The notes: a model not told the origin generated them from the sequence alone. A stretch of 64,000 bases of DNA from Watersipora subatra (GCF_963576615.1 NC_088711.1:744001-808000), one strand, 5' to 3'; numbered from the stretch's first letter, positions 53,701-59,934 are shown. Program-made: numbers and translations.

Positions 53701-55816
53701 TTTATTTAAGTATTTAGCAGTATAAAATAAGTTCATCAGCAAAGAAAATAATTTTAAATTTATCGGTACTTTTTACAAGATCATTTATATATAACAAAAA
53801 TAGTGTTGGTCCAAGGATGGATCCTTGGGGTACTCCACATTTAATTAGTAAAGGTTGGGATATTTTCTAAGATATTATAACACTTTGAGGACGATTTGAT
53901 AGATAATTTTGAATTAATTCTAAACTCGAATGAAAAAATTTACTTGCTTTAGTTTATTAATCGAGAGAGAGTGATCTATTGTATTAAAAGCTTTTGAGAA
54001 GTCAATGAATATACCTAAAACAGATAGACTATTGTTTAAAGCTGAAAGTGTATTGTTAGTGAATTCTATCAATGCTTCACGAGTTCCTTTCTCCTTCTGA
54101 AATCCAAATTGAGTTTCTGCGATGTTTTCTTAAATAGTGTAGTTATGGATTTGTTGGTTAATAATATGCTCAAAATTTTTTGAAAAAAATGGCAAAATAG
54201 AAATAGGTCTATAGTTATTAGATAACAGCTTACATCCTTTGTTTTTATATATGAGTAAACATTAGCACATTTCAGTTTAAGTTTTATCAAAGTTAACACT
54301 AACCTTTGATAAAGTTTGGGTGCTTGTGGCTCGTGAACATAAGCACCTGCTGACCTCTGACCCCTCCAGTTGGGATAGCTGATGGGCACATTTGTAGTTG
54401 CTGTTGTCTTTCCATATAAAGCATCTTGGGGACTTTGATACCGCCTCCCTTCTTCTGCATAACCTAATCTGTCATTTGGGTGGTTCGCGCCACCCGAGGA
54501 GCTGGCTGAGGATTCCTATACAAATATTACTCAGTCAGCACACAATAGACCTCTCTAAGCTGTCTGAGCGGCTCGGCTGACCACATTTAGTTAGACTCAG
54601 GCTGACATAGCGAGAGCAAAACATAATGGAACTAGTTTCTTCAATGGAAAGTAGCAAATCTTTAGGAAACTACAGTGTCCGTATAAAGGAGTTCACTTCT
54701 TGGTGATGACAAGGCTCGGTAAAGGCTGAGCACACGCGTTTGAAAGTTATACATACCTGATAAGTCTTACCGATAAAGCATCGTTAAGTATATTAAAATT
54801 GTTTACTAAAAAACCTGGAGCTATAGAATTTAACAGGCCCTCTGACCAGTTCTAATGTATGCTGCAGCGATCTCACCTTACTGCACAAAGCAATCACCGT
54901 ATTAGCTACAGTAGATGTACATAAATAGCAGACAATGAATATGTCTCAAATCAGCTGTAGATCTTGGCGCACAGAGAGTCGTCACATTGTTTAGTTTGTG
55001 GATATACCATTCCTTATTTTTGTTTTTTCTTTGTTTTCAATTTATTATTATCTCTGTTAATAAATCCCACTTTGTCATTGTGTGTCTGCATGTGTCTGTC
55101 TGCATGCACATGTCTGCAAAATTCAGTGCGTTCCCATATTTTCTCCTGACTTTGTACGAACTTCGCATGCATGCGCTCTGCGCTAGACCAAAAATATTGG
55201 GTATCAAACTCTGTTTGGTTCTTGAGAACCTGTTTCTTAAATGCCCATCAGATTAGGGACTCAAGGATATGTCTCAGCATGCATATGAATAGTTGTGCTC
55301 AAAAACCTATTTACGGATTGTTGTCAAAGCTGTGTAGCAGTTTGTGTGGAAAATCTACAAGGTGCTGTGAGCTATTAGATTGAGAATGAAAGAGAGCCTA
55401 GGTAATGGCTGGCTCACTGCTAGTTCAATAAATAATGGCTGACTCACTGCTAGTTTAATAAATAATGGGTACGTTGCGTAGAAGCATAAACCGATTAATA
55501 TGATGCTAAACATGTGACTACATACGAAATGACCTGCACAATAAGTTCTTATAAAGATATACTCAATATATCAAAAACTAAAAAATGCTGCACAGCATGG
55601 AAACAAATGTTTTCTATGTTATAGTTATAGCCTTAGAAATGTGGTCATTGAGAGGCGGTTTCTAAAGCTGTCTCGATTCTTCCATCAACCACAGGTATTC
55701 GGTCAACTCACACAGTTCTGTAAGACATTCAGGTCCAGACTTACCTTCAGGGATCCGTACCACGGATCTTGATTCGCTTCAAAGACAGCCGGCTTGTGCT
55801 TTCGGCGACTGGGCAT
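1..55816 (-). CDS. Giant type II membrane protein: TM, 3 SEA, 2 mucin-like stretches, then tandem (Frizzled CRD-LDLa) modules; 3' end beyond window
   Basis: Multi-exon gene, partial at its C-terminus. The coding exons in transcript order are 55745-55816, 54304-54515, 51829-51959, 50757-50866, 50305-50375, 49729-49892, 48775-49353, 48377-48548, 48126-48295, 46623-46799, 45629-45773, 45281-45438, 44872-45037, 43976-44220 and 43587-43800. Then come 44 pairs (780+980k..1021+980k, then 467+980k..680+980k, from k=43 down to 0), and part of one more exon at 1-41. Each junction has GT/AG and matching phase, and no stop appears, giving about 7,630 residues. The order of domains predicts a type II protein with a huge disulfide-rich, heavily glycosylated ectodomain. 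Corin shares CRD plus LDLa, and other TTSPs share SEA, but no protease, SRCR or CUB domain is visible. The exon model is inferred by eye; domain families are recognised from cysteine spacing and motifs. Function is unknown. Confidence 0.85.
467..2001 (-). CDS. Array modules k=1 and 0 (last complete modules in window)
   Basis: Two intact modules with PEERC. Exons are 1760-2001 and 1447-1660 (k=1), then 780-1021 and 467-680 (k=0). Module 0 has a replacement in its CRD (DIIPY instead of DIVPY) and a few private silent changes, so the array is slightly less uniform toward this edge. Confidence 0.86.
1961..9800. repeat. Higher-order duplication, period 3,920 bp (4 units)
   Basis: Units 2-5 and 6-9 share subtype order and private changes (ATCGTATCGA at 2021 and 5941; TAACATCACA at about 4011 and 7931; the k=4/k=8 ATGATGTC variant). 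A few later changes separate the copies, for example ATGTCTGAAG at 5231 against ATATCTCAAG at 9151. Confidence 0.85.
2427..5921 (-). CDS. Array modules k=5 to 2
   Basis: Four intact modules: PEERC at k=5, PEDRC at k=4, 3 and 2. The splice sites are as in all units: acceptor TTTTGCAG and donor GTACGC for the LDLa exon, acceptor GTTTTGAAG and donor GTACGC for the CRD exon. Confidence 0.86.
6347..9841 (-). CDS. Array modules k=9 to 6
   Basis: Four intact modules: PEERC at k=9, PEDRC at k=8, 7 and 6. The order and intronic markers (for example TTCAAGAAGATGATG in k=8) repeat those of modules 5 to 2 at a spacing of 3,920 bp. Confidence 0.86.
10267..13761 (-). CDS. Array modules k=13 to 10
   Basis: Four intact modules alternating PEDRC (k=13, 11) and PEERC (k=12, 10). 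Module 12 has the KWDVC variant. Modules 11 and 13 share an intronic ACCAGCGCGC in place of ACCTGCGCGC just downstream of the CRD-side intron, linking them as a two-unit repeat. Confidence 0.86.
14187..25521 (-). CDS. Array modules k=25 to 14
   Basis: Twelve intact modules. The TINEL variant is at k=25, PEDRC at k=24, 20, 18 and 16, IHSLSV at k=16, and KWDVC at k=14. The CRD exon of each carries NFS and NCT glycosylation sequons, and a third (NAT) is made across the splice junction to the LDLa exon. The block is an earlier copy of modules 37 to 26. Confidence 0.87.
25947..37281 (-). CDS. Array modules k=37 to 26
   Basis: Twelve intact modules. The PEDRC type occurs at k=36, 32, 30 and 28; k=28 also has IHSLSV instead of IHGLSV; k=37 has the Asn (TINEL) variant; k=26 has KWDVC instead of KWGVC. 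No frameshift or stop is seen. The order of subtypes and the private intron changes repeat those of modules 25 to 14. Confidence 0.87.
34301..43120. repeat. Higher-order triplication, period 2,940 bp (3 units)
   Basis: The unit order common, PEDRC, TINEL occurs three times running (k=35-37, 38-40, 41-43). Shared markers include TCAGAACAAACAG, TCTATGGAGCAGAAGACAAC and ACATTGAAAATAC in k=37, 40 and 43. The same trio occurs once more at k=23-25 within the 12-unit copy. Confidence 0.88.
37707..40221 (-). CDS. Array modules k=40 to 38
   Basis: This block repeats the subtypes of modules 43-41 in the same order: Asn variant (40), PEDRC variant (39), common type (38). Modules 39 and 42 share a silent change in the LDLa exon (CTCTGGA at about 38876 and 41816), so these two blocks are the most recent copies of each other. 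All exons are intact and in frame. Confidence 0.87.
40647..43161 (-). CDS. Array modules k=43 to 41 (first three array modules of the protein)
   Basis: There are three CRD-LDLa modules, each with a 242-nt and a 214-nt exon. Module 43 has Asn instead of Asp in the NCTIDEL segment. Module 42 has PEDRC instead of PEERC. Module 41 has two private intronic changes (near 40494 and 40540). CRD cysteines: seven in the first exon (C-S-P-A, E-C-K-D, N-C-T, V-C-N, FPRC, QLC, NTC) and three in the second (YEYC, MLC, ERC), making the ten expected for a Frizzled CRD. The LDLa follows with [13 protein letters not shown] and keeps its calcium-ligand acids. Confidence 0.88.
43587..43800 (-). CDS. Exon 15, hybrid: diverged CRD tail fused to array-type LDLa
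   Basis: The exon is 214 nt, exactly the array exon length, with acceptor ATATGTTTAG. Its first part encodes [20 protein letters not shown], which is unlike the array. From LPEERC onward the DNA is the array sequence. The similarity break lies at about 43738-43748, inside the exon. It therefore marks the edge of sequence homogenisation and shows the array unit arose from a module with the same exon structure. Phases (1 in, 2 out) are unchanged. Confidence 0.88.
43976..44220 (-). CDS. Exon 14, diverged Frizzled-type CRD, first part (pre-array module)
   Basis: The exon has 245 nt, acceptor TGTATTGCAG and donor GTAAAA, phase 2 in and phase 1 out. It encodes [14 protein letters not shown] near the start and [19 protein letters not shown] near the end, matching the array CRD exons in pattern ([28 protein letters not shown]), but the DNA is clearly different. 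It is three bases longer than array copies and carries one extra cysteine (KIDEC). This is probably an older single-copy module that escaped homogenisation. Confidence 0.85.
44221..44871. repeat. Intron 13 with (TA)n microsatellite at 44669-44756
   Basis: The intron between LDLa exon 13 and CRD exon 14 contains an almost pure TA run of about 88 bp. It is flanked on both sides by diverged copies of a segment of about 40 bp (TAGTATGGTGCAGGTTTTAA and TAGTATGGTACAGGTTTCAA). No coding or RNA gene is seen in the rest. Confidence 0.85.
44872..45037 (-). CDS. Exon 13, linker and first LDLa domain
   Basis: The exon has 166 nt, acceptor CCGTTTAG and donor GTAAGT, phase 1 in and phase 2 out. After a linker of about 20 residues comes an LDL-receptor class A domain. 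It starts [13 protein letters not shown] and ends [15 protein letters not shown]. The sixth cysteine is completed by the first base of exon 14. The four acidic calcium ligands of the family (Asp after Cys4, Asp before Cys5, and the final Asp-Glu) are all present. This copy has no preceding CRD tail, unlike later LDLa exons. Confidence 0.82.
45281..45438 (-). CDS. Exon 12, SEA domain 3, C-terminal part without the Gly-Ser turn
   Basis: The exon has 158 nt, acceptor GATCGATAG and donor GTTAGA, phase 2 in and phase 1 out. It encodes [18 protein letters not shown], aligned with [14 protein letters not shown] of SEA 1. The length (about 53 residues) fits the other two SEA second halves. The Gly-Ser cleavage pair is replaced, so self-cleavage is not expected. 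A longer open frame continues upstream, but only this acceptor fits both phase and length. Confidence 0.65.
45629..45773 (-). CDS. Exon 11, SEA domain 3, first part
   Basis: The exon has 145 nt, acceptor ATAACAACAG and donor GTCAGT, phase 1 in and phase 2 out. It encodes [20 protein letters not shown] and then RPVYIGCRL, aligned by eye with exon 8 ([21 protein letters not shown]). The methionine near its start is internal. Confidence 0.72.
45888..46040. repeat. 46-bp minisatellite, about 3.3 copies, in intron 10
   Basis: The unit starts GTTACATACAACCTTATATG and is repeated almost perfectly. It lies in the intron between exons 10 and 11 (45774-46622). Next to it, on the minus strand at about 46040-46100, is a segment with a tRNA box-A-like TGGTTGAGTGG. 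The rest of the intron shows nothing I recognise. Confidence 0.85.
46623..46799 (-). CDS. Exon 10, second Thr/Ser-rich stretch
   Basis: The exon has 177 nt, acceptor TTGTTGCAG and donor GTAAGT, phase 1 in and out. After a short hydrophobic run ([14 protein letters not shown]) it encodes a Thr/Ser/Pro-rich segment ([20 protein letters not shown] and beyond) typical of an O-glycosylated linker. An internal alternative acceptor (CCACCACCAG) exists, but its phase does not fit exon 9. Confidence 0.68.
46874..47395. repeat. 15-bp minisatellite in intron 9
   Basis: About 34 copies of CTCCCTATCTCAACT and close variants (CCC/CTC, ATA/GTC changes). The period is a multiple of three, so long Ser/Leu/Pro-type frames are open on both strands, but the stretch lies inside the intron between exons 9 and 10 (46800-48125) and has no splice or start context. 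Confidence 0.92.
47550..47645 (+). mobile_element. Possible tRNA-derived SINE head in intron 9
   Basis: The segment has TGGCTTAATGG (like a tRNA box A) and, after a plausible anticodon stem-loop (CCTGT...ACAGG), GTTGCAGTTCC (a degraded box B). The cloverleaf is imperfect, so a working tRNA gene is unlikely. A SINE head is the better reading, but no second copy in the window confirms it. Confidence 0.3.
48126..48295 (-). CDS. Exon 9, SEA domain 2, cleavage strand and C-terminal part
   Basis: The exon has 170 nt, acceptor GTCTTTAG and donor GTGAGT, phase 2 in and phase 1 out. It opens with [14 protein letters not shown], the G-S-L form of the SEA cleavage turn, and ends PDTVFVN before the next exon. 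Its length (56 codons) matches the equivalent exon of SEA 1 (54 codons). Confidence 0.8.
48377..48548 (-). CDS. Exon 8, SEA domain 2, first part
   Basis: The exon has 172 nt, acceptor TTTTTACAG and donor GTAAGT, phase 1 in and phase 2 out. It encodes [20 protein letters not shown] followed by [13 protein letters not shown] and the strand YQGCHVTSF, matching the SEA helices and the strand before the cleavage turn. Several N-glycosylation sequons are present (NSS, NKT, NTS). It lies between the mucin exon and the second SEA exon. Confidence 0.82.
48775..49353 (-). CDS. Exon 7, mucin-like Ser/Thr/Pro repeat domain (residues 255-446)
   Basis: The exon has 579 nt, acceptor TTTATTTTAG and donor GTACGT, phase 1 in and out. 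The open frame has no ATG of its own. It encodes repeats of about seven residues of the type [14 protein letters not shown], from a 21-bp repeat, then a Ser/Thr-rich tail with NAT and NST sequons. Such stretches are densely O-glycosylated, extended stalks in animal surface proteins. The opposite strand is also open for 233 codons, but that frame is a Val/Ala/Gly/Glu shadow without splice context. Confidence 0.8.
49354..49728 (-). other. Intron 6
   Basis: The interval between SEA 1 and the mucin exon has a GTAGGT donor side and a TTTATTTTAG acceptor. The reading frame of exon 6 continues open for about 50 codons into it, but the mucin exon joins in the right phase only if this is spliced out. 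Nothing else is recognised. Confidence 0.65.
49729..49892 (-). CDS. Exon 6, SEA domain 1, cleavage strand and C-terminal part
   Basis: The exon has 164 nt, acceptor TTTGCAG and donor GTAGGT, phase 2 in and phase 1 out. It begins with [13 protein letters not shown], containing the canonical SEA turn G-S-V-I-V, where SEA domains of MUC1-type proteins self-cleave between Gly and Ser. The rest contains a helix ([13 protein letters not shown]) and a linker to the mucin exon. Self-cleavage is a family property, not shown here. Confidence 0.82.
49893..50304 (-). other. Intron 5
   Basis: AT-rich interval between the middle and last exons of SEA domain 1, bounded by GTAAAT and TTTGCAG. No repeat or coding signal is recognised. 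Confidence 0.6.
50305..50375 (-). CDS. Exon 5, SEA domain 1, middle
   Basis: This short exon (71 nt) has acceptor ATATGCAG and donor GTAAAT, phase 0 in and phase 2 out. It encodes [18 protein letters not shown] and a few further residues: the SEA helix and the strand leading to the cleavage turn. Its methionine is internal and not a start. Length, phase and position between exons 4 and 6 complete the SEA fold. Confidence 0.75.
50757..50866 (-). CDS. Exon 4, SEA domain 1, first part
   Basis: The exon has 110 nt, acceptor CGTTACAG and donor GTAGGT, phase 1 in and phase 0 out. It joins directly to the membrane exon. The encoded start [18 protein letters not shown] and the following SPQFSDFE match the beginning of SEA domains (a beta strand, then the SpeF helix motif). 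It is the first ectodomain exon, so this SEA domain sits next to the membrane as in SEA-bearing type II transmembrane proteases and mucins. Confidence 0.8.
50867..51828 (-). other. Intron 3
   Basis: Interval between the membrane exon and the first SEA exon. It contains a polypyrimidine-rich stretch at about 51050-51210 (minus-strand open frame rich in Lys, Arg and Gly) and a short ATG-led frame at about 51319-51391. Neither fits the splice phase of the flanking exons, so I treat both as intronic. Confidence 0.6.
51829..51959 (-). CDS. Exon 3, signal-anchor transmembrane segment (residues 95-139)
   Basis: The exon has 131 nt, acceptor TATTACAG and donor GTAAGT, phase 2 in and phase 1 out. It encodes a juxtamembrane basic patch (NKKRRENG) followed by about 22 hydrophobic residues ([20 protein letters not shown]). 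Positive charge before the segment and the absence of a signal peptide predict type II topology, with everything downstream extracellular. A YENV tetrapeptide just before the membrane has the form of an SH2-binding YxNx motif, which is inference only. Confidence 0.82.
52030..52690. repeat. 29-bp minisatellite in intron 2
   Basis: About 22 copies of a unit starting GTATACTACTACAGAGTAAA and ending CTAATAGAG, with single-base variants and decay toward both ends. A block of several units is itself duplicated (the GTATCCTGC variant recurs at about 52199 and 52315). Confidence 0.92.
52890..54290 (-). mobile_element. Decayed non-LTR retrotransposon (LINE reverse transcriptase remnant) in intron 2
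   Basis: Pieces of a LINE reverse transcriptase can be read across several frames. From upstream: [14 protein letters not shown], then [41 protein letters not shown], a FAD-type active-site remnant followed by [28 protein letters not shown], and the C-terminal [14 protein letters not shown] with WNSL. Frameshifts and stops interrupt it, so it is inactive. The order is that of jockey/CR1-like LINEs; the clade is not determined. It is in the same orientation as the host gene. Confidence 0.85.
52913..52980. repeat. Perfect hairpin plus third copy at the LINE 3' end
   Basis: CCAGCAAGTACTGCTT and its exact reverse complement are separated by two bases at about 52917-52950. A third, direct copy follows immediately. 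The sequence is the end of the LINE open frame, so the structure is a local inverted duplication of the LINE terminus. Confidence 0.8.
54304..54515 (-). CDS. Exon 2, cytoplasmic tail (residues 25-95)
   Basis: The exon has 212 nt, acceptor TTTGTATAG and donor GTTAGT, enters in phase 0 and leaves in phase 2. It encodes a hydrophilic stretch rich in Ser, Gly, Pro, Gln and Tyr (for example [16 protein letters not shown]), with no recognised domain. The final two bases combine with the first base of the membrane exon to make a serine codon. It is immediately upstream, in transcript order, of an intron that carries a dead LINE, and a LINE-derived reading frame runs into it, but the exon itself is not LINE sequence. 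The exon call rests on splice sites and phase. Confidence 0.65.
54516..55744 (-). other. Intron 1
   Basis: Interval of 1.2 kb between the first two coding exons, with donor GTAAGT and acceptor TTTGTATAG. It contains two imperfect copies of a segment of about 32 bp (CTCACTGCTAGTT and AATAAATAATGG) at about 55406-55468. No other feature is recognised. Confidence 0.6.
55745..55816 (-). CDS. First coding exon of the giant SEA/CRD/LDLa gene (residues 1-24)
   Basis: It starts at ATG (55816, minus strand) with A at -3. An in-frame TAA lies 24 nt upstream, which supports this start. The exon encodes 24 residues beginning [12 protein letters not shown], ends in phase 0, and is followed by a good donor GTAAGT. 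The segment is basic and has no signal peptide, as expected for the cytoplasmic N-terminus of a type II membrane protein. Any non-coding 5' exons are not identified. It could be a chance open stretch, but phase, donor and stop placement all agree. Confidence 0.7.
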
Positions 55817-56514
55817 TGTATAGCCGTAAGTACGGCTTTAACACAGGCTGCAATAACTAAAAATCAATTTTACCAGGAACGTTTAAGCGCGCTGCCAGTT
55901 AGAAAAGAAAGAGAAAGCTTGCGACCATGTGTACACGCACATGCATATTGTTTAGCATAGCATCAAGCATTTGCTTTATGAAATCGTCAGCTCAGCTGGA
56001 CCACGCCTAATTAAGACGTCGCATTGTTGATTCAATAAAGTTATTCGTCAAAGCATAAGAGCGGAGAGTAAATAGACTCAACTGACAGTGTTATATTGTA
56101 ATATAAGCACTCTACCCCCTCTCAGATGTATTAGTACTAACATAATCTGTCAAGCCAGCAGACCTGCAGCAAGCGGCTGAAGAAAACCTGTGATACATGT
56201 GATACCATGTACACCCTCAAGCACCCTGCTGACCTCTTGTAGTATGTGTGATACCATGTAACACCATCTAACCCCGCCTGCTATCTAGTGGTCTGTGGTG
56301 GTACCATGTAACACTCTCCAGCACCTTGCTGCCATCTTGTAATAAGTGTGATGTTAAGCGCATGTAACACCCTTTAGCACCCTGGTGACTTCTTGTAGTA
56401 CGATTGATACCATGTGACACACTCTAGTGCCCTGCAGTACCACAATGATTATCTTATGATAGTCGTAGCAGACATCAGTAGGTGTAGGAATAAGCTGAGC
56501 ATGTCAACGCCGGA
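55817..56514. other. Upstream region of the giant gene with a degenerate repeat
   Basis: This stretch should hold the promoter and 5' untranslated region, but I see no convincing TATA box or start site. At about 56190-56445 there are four to five degenerate copies of a segment of about 60 bp built on TGATACCATGTAACACC and CACCCTGCTGACC. Confidence 0.5.
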
Positions 56515-58070
56515 GGTTGACTACAGATGAGGTTGACTACAGATGAGGCTGGCTACAGATGAGGTTGACTACGGATGAGATTGACTACAGATGAGGTTGA
56601 CGATAGATGAGGTTGACTACGGATGAGGTTGACTACGGATGAGGTTGACTACAGATGAGGTTGACTACAGATGAGGTTGACTACAGATGAGGTTGACTAC
56701 AGATGAGGCTGACTACAGAGGAGGTTGACTATGGATGAGGTTGACTACGGATGAGGCTGACTACGGATGAGGTAGACTACAGATGAGGTAGAATACAGAT
56801 GAGGTAGAATACAGATGAGGTTGACTACAGATGAGGCTGACTACGGATGAGGTAAACTACGGATGAGGTAGACTACAGATGAGGTTGACTACAGATGAGG
56901 TTGACCACAGATGAGGCTGACTACAGATGAGGCTGACTACAGATGAGGTTGATTACAGATGAGGTTAACTACAGATGAGGTTGACTACAGATTTGGTTGA
57001 CTACAGATGAGGTTGACTACAGATGAAGCTGGTTACGGATGAGGTTGATTACGGATGAGGCTGACTACGGATGAGGTTGACTACGGATGAGGTTGACTAC
57101 GGATGAGGCTGACTACGGATGAGGCTGACTACGGATGAGGTTCATTACAGATGAGGTTGGCTACAGATGAGGTTGACTACAGATGAGGTTGACCACAGAT
57201 GAGGTTGACGACAGATGGGGTTGACTACGGATGAGGTTGACTACAGATGAGGCTGACTACAGATGAGGCTGGCTACAGATGAGGCAGACTACGGATGAGG
57301 TTGACTACGAATGAGGTTGACTACAGATGAGGCTGACTATGGATGAGGTTGGCTACGGATGAGGTTGACTACGGATGAGGTTGACTACGGATGAGGCCGA
57401 CTACGGATGAGGCTGGCTACAGATGAGTTTGACTACAGATGAGGCTGACTACAGATGAGGTTGACAACAGATGAGGCTGACTACGGATGAGGTAAACTAC
57501 GGATGAGGTAGACTACAGATGAGGTTGACTACAGATGAGGTTGACTACGGATGAGGTTCATTACAGATGAGGTTGACTACAGATGAGGCTGGCTACAGAT
57601 GAGGTTGACTACAGATGAGGTTGACCACAGATGAGGTTGACGACAGATGGGGTTGACTACGGATGATGTTGACTACAGATGAGGCTGACTACAGATGAGG
57701 CTGGCTACAGATGAGGCAGACTACGGATGAGGTTGACTACGAATGAGGTTGACTACAGATGAGACTGACTATGGATGAGGTTGGCTACGGATGAGGTTGA
57801 CTACGGAAGAGGTTGACTACGGATGAGGCCGACTATGGATGAGGCTGGCTACAGATGAGGTTGACAACAGATGAGGTTGACTACAGATGAGGCCGGCTAC
57901 CCATAAGGTTGACACAGATGGGGTTGACTGCAGATGAGGTTGACGACAGATGGGGTTGACTACAGTAGATGAGGTTGACTACAGATGAGGTTGACTACAT
58001 ATGAGGTTGACTACGGATGAGGTTGTCTATAGATGAGGTTGACTACAGATGAGGCTGACTACAGACGAGG
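56515..58070. repeat. 17-bp minisatellite, about 90 copies
   Basis: The unit is GATGAGGTTGACTACAG with frequent T/C and A/G variants. Blocks of variants recur: GGTAAACTAC at 56851 and 57491 (640 bp apart), GAGGCAGACTACGG at about 57281 and 57713. It therefore has internal higher-order duplications. It lies upstream of the giant gene and is not coding. Confidence 0.93.
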
Positions 58071-58299
58071 CTTTCACAGGTTGCTAGTACTCGCTAGTTC
58101 ACAGCAGATCAATTATCAGAGACAGAAGGACAGTACTTATTAGTGCGATGTACACGCGTTGAGTGCTCACATGGCATAGGCGCTTCTCTTTAGACTGGGT
58201 TTGTTAAGCAGGTACAATGGAGAGCACAAGGGGTTTCATTTCCTTTTCATTAACTTTTTCTTAAAATGTGTCTCAAGTTTTTCCGCAGACTTTTCTGTA

Positions 58300-58445
58300 A
58301 CCCATGATATACATGTATATAGTAATACAAAGATACGAGTATGTATTGTAATATATGTATATATACGTAGTAGCATATATGCGCATGTATATATACATGA
58401 ATATAGTATATACAGTATATATATGTAGTATATACATTGTATGCT
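58300..58445. repeat. AT-rich microsatellite tract
   Basis: A tract of ATGTATATA/TATATACA variants. It leads directly into the GC-rich GCCCGGCGTTGCACGGG segment, an arrangement like the simple-repeat tail or end of a mobile element. Confidence 0.7.
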
Positions 58446-58480
58446 AACTAAATGCCCGGCGTTGCACGGGAAATAAAAAG
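58446..58480. mobile_element. Possible mobile-element terminus (GCCCGGCGTTGCACGGG)
   Basis: A short GC-rich imperfect palindrome stands out in AT-rich sequence between a TA-type microsatellite and an A-rich run. Similar motifs are widespread in invertebrate interspersed repeats as far as I recall, but I cannot assign a family from one copy. Confidence 0.3.
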
Positions 58481-58787
58481 GTTTGTGCACAGAAATTTTA
58501 TTTTTAATTGGCGAAGTTTCTCTACCAAATGAATTGTAGTAACTTAGCTAATAACTTTACTATAATATAAGCCGTTATTATAACTTATGCCAGCATTAGG
58601 AAGAAAAATTGCATCGTGGTGTCACACGCAAGGCCAGCCAAACACACAGTCTAGTGGTTTAGCAAGCCAGTCTGCAGAGGTTCCTAAAACTTTATAACTA
58701 TTAATAAATAGACACACGAACCACAAACAGCCAAATGACATCCACTGAGATCGATACATAATATATATACACTAAAAATGATCCTGG

Positions 58788-59315
58788 ATGCAACAAACCA
58801 TCCAACATATCATCAGTAGACGCAAGCAACTAGCCAGATTTGCAAATGCTCAGCGGAATAAGCGTGTCATAGGTGTCTATGTGGTGAGTATGGCCTTAAT
58901 AAATCACAACACTGGTGGAAAGCTCCAGAGAAAGTCAATGAGAAATACTGTTCTAAGCTTCTTTGGGGCTTCTACACTACATCCAGACTGACAAGTATGT
59001 CTTCACAAACCAGTCATATATTGTAGTGATTGACAAGAAGAACAAGAGGGTTGCTATAATAGATATAACAGAGCCCAAAGACTACAACACAGCCAGCAAA
59101 AAAAGTAAAGAAATATCTCCCACTCAGAAAGTAGATTGAGAAGTGCTGGCATGTAAGATCAACTGTAATTCCGGTAGTTATCGGAACATTGGGTCCAATA
59201 ACACAAACACATCACATGAGGCTTGCCCAAATACTGGCAACAGTCAACAAGTGAGTTGCAGGAAAGTGTTGTTGGGGATGACTATAATCTTGAAGCGAAC
59301 GATTAAACTCTCAGG
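58788..59315 (+). mobile_element. C-terminal fragment of a second, decayed non-LTR retrotransposon
   Basis: Across shifting frames on the plus strand I read a Trp- and Leu-rich stretch (KLLWGFYTT), then KYVFTNQSYIVVIDKKNKRV and AIIDITEP, then STVIPVVIGTLGPITQT, and RKVLLGMTIILKRTIKLSG. The series (IVVxDK, VxxIDI, VIPVVIGxLG, LGTxxILRRTLKL) is the usual C-terminus of a large family of animal LINE ORFs. Stops and frameshifts show it is dead. It ends at a TA microsatellite, which may be its 3' tail. Confidence 0.7.
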
Positions 59316-59520
59316 TATATATATATATATATATACCTGAGAGTATACCTGAGAAGCATACATACGTACATATAGCATATATATATATATATATACCTGA
59401 AAGTATACATATATATATCTATATATATATACATATATATATACACATGTATATATATATAATGTATATATACATAATGTATATATACATGTATATAGTA
59501 TATATACATTCTTTCTTAAA
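59306..59520. repeat. TA microsatellites with a perfect palindrome
   Basis: ACTCTCAGGTATA at about 59308 and its reverse complement at about 59332 enclose a TA run, forming a perfect palindrome of about 38 bp. Further TATA/ACATGTATATA tracts follow to 59510, with another ACCTGA at about 59395. Confidence 0.8.
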
Positions 59521-59930
59521 TTCTTATTCGCTACTATGCATTTGTATAACGTATTTGTTTACAAATAAATAGCTCTAAATGTATTTATATATATGCTGCT
59601 ATCTATATAAATACTATTTGTATTATCTTATGTAACTACAAACTTACTTCCAAGTAGATGAAAGTAGGTCCATAGACTTAGAAAGCTTTTGGCAACGAAT
59701 ACTCTACTATCCAGCACTACACGCTAGTGCCCATTGCCATTGTGTATCCCCAGACACTAACATGTAATCACATGTACTAGAAGGCACTAACATGCAATGC
59801 TATGCGCTATTGTGCATTACCATGCACTCCTAATCTCACAAACACCCAAGTGAGATTCTACAGAGCTACCTTGAGCAACCTCGCACCAGGAGTTGTGACG
59901 CAAATGTAAAGACAGAGAGTAAAGAAAAGG
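59521..59930. other. Intergenic stretch, nothing recognised
   Basis: AT-rich sequence with a few CACTA/ATGCACT-like motifs at 59715-59825. No gene or repeat family is supported. Confidence 0.5.
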
Positions 59931-59934
59931 TTCA

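Noticed and set aside
1-55816. Serine protease domain, as in corin and other TTSPs.
   Set aside because: No His-Asp-Ser catalytic motifs or IVGG-type activation site are seen in any frame here. It could only lie left of the window.
58201-58490. Small open frames on both strands rich in Tyr and Ile.
   Set aside because: They are translations of TA/ATGTATATA microsatellite sequence.
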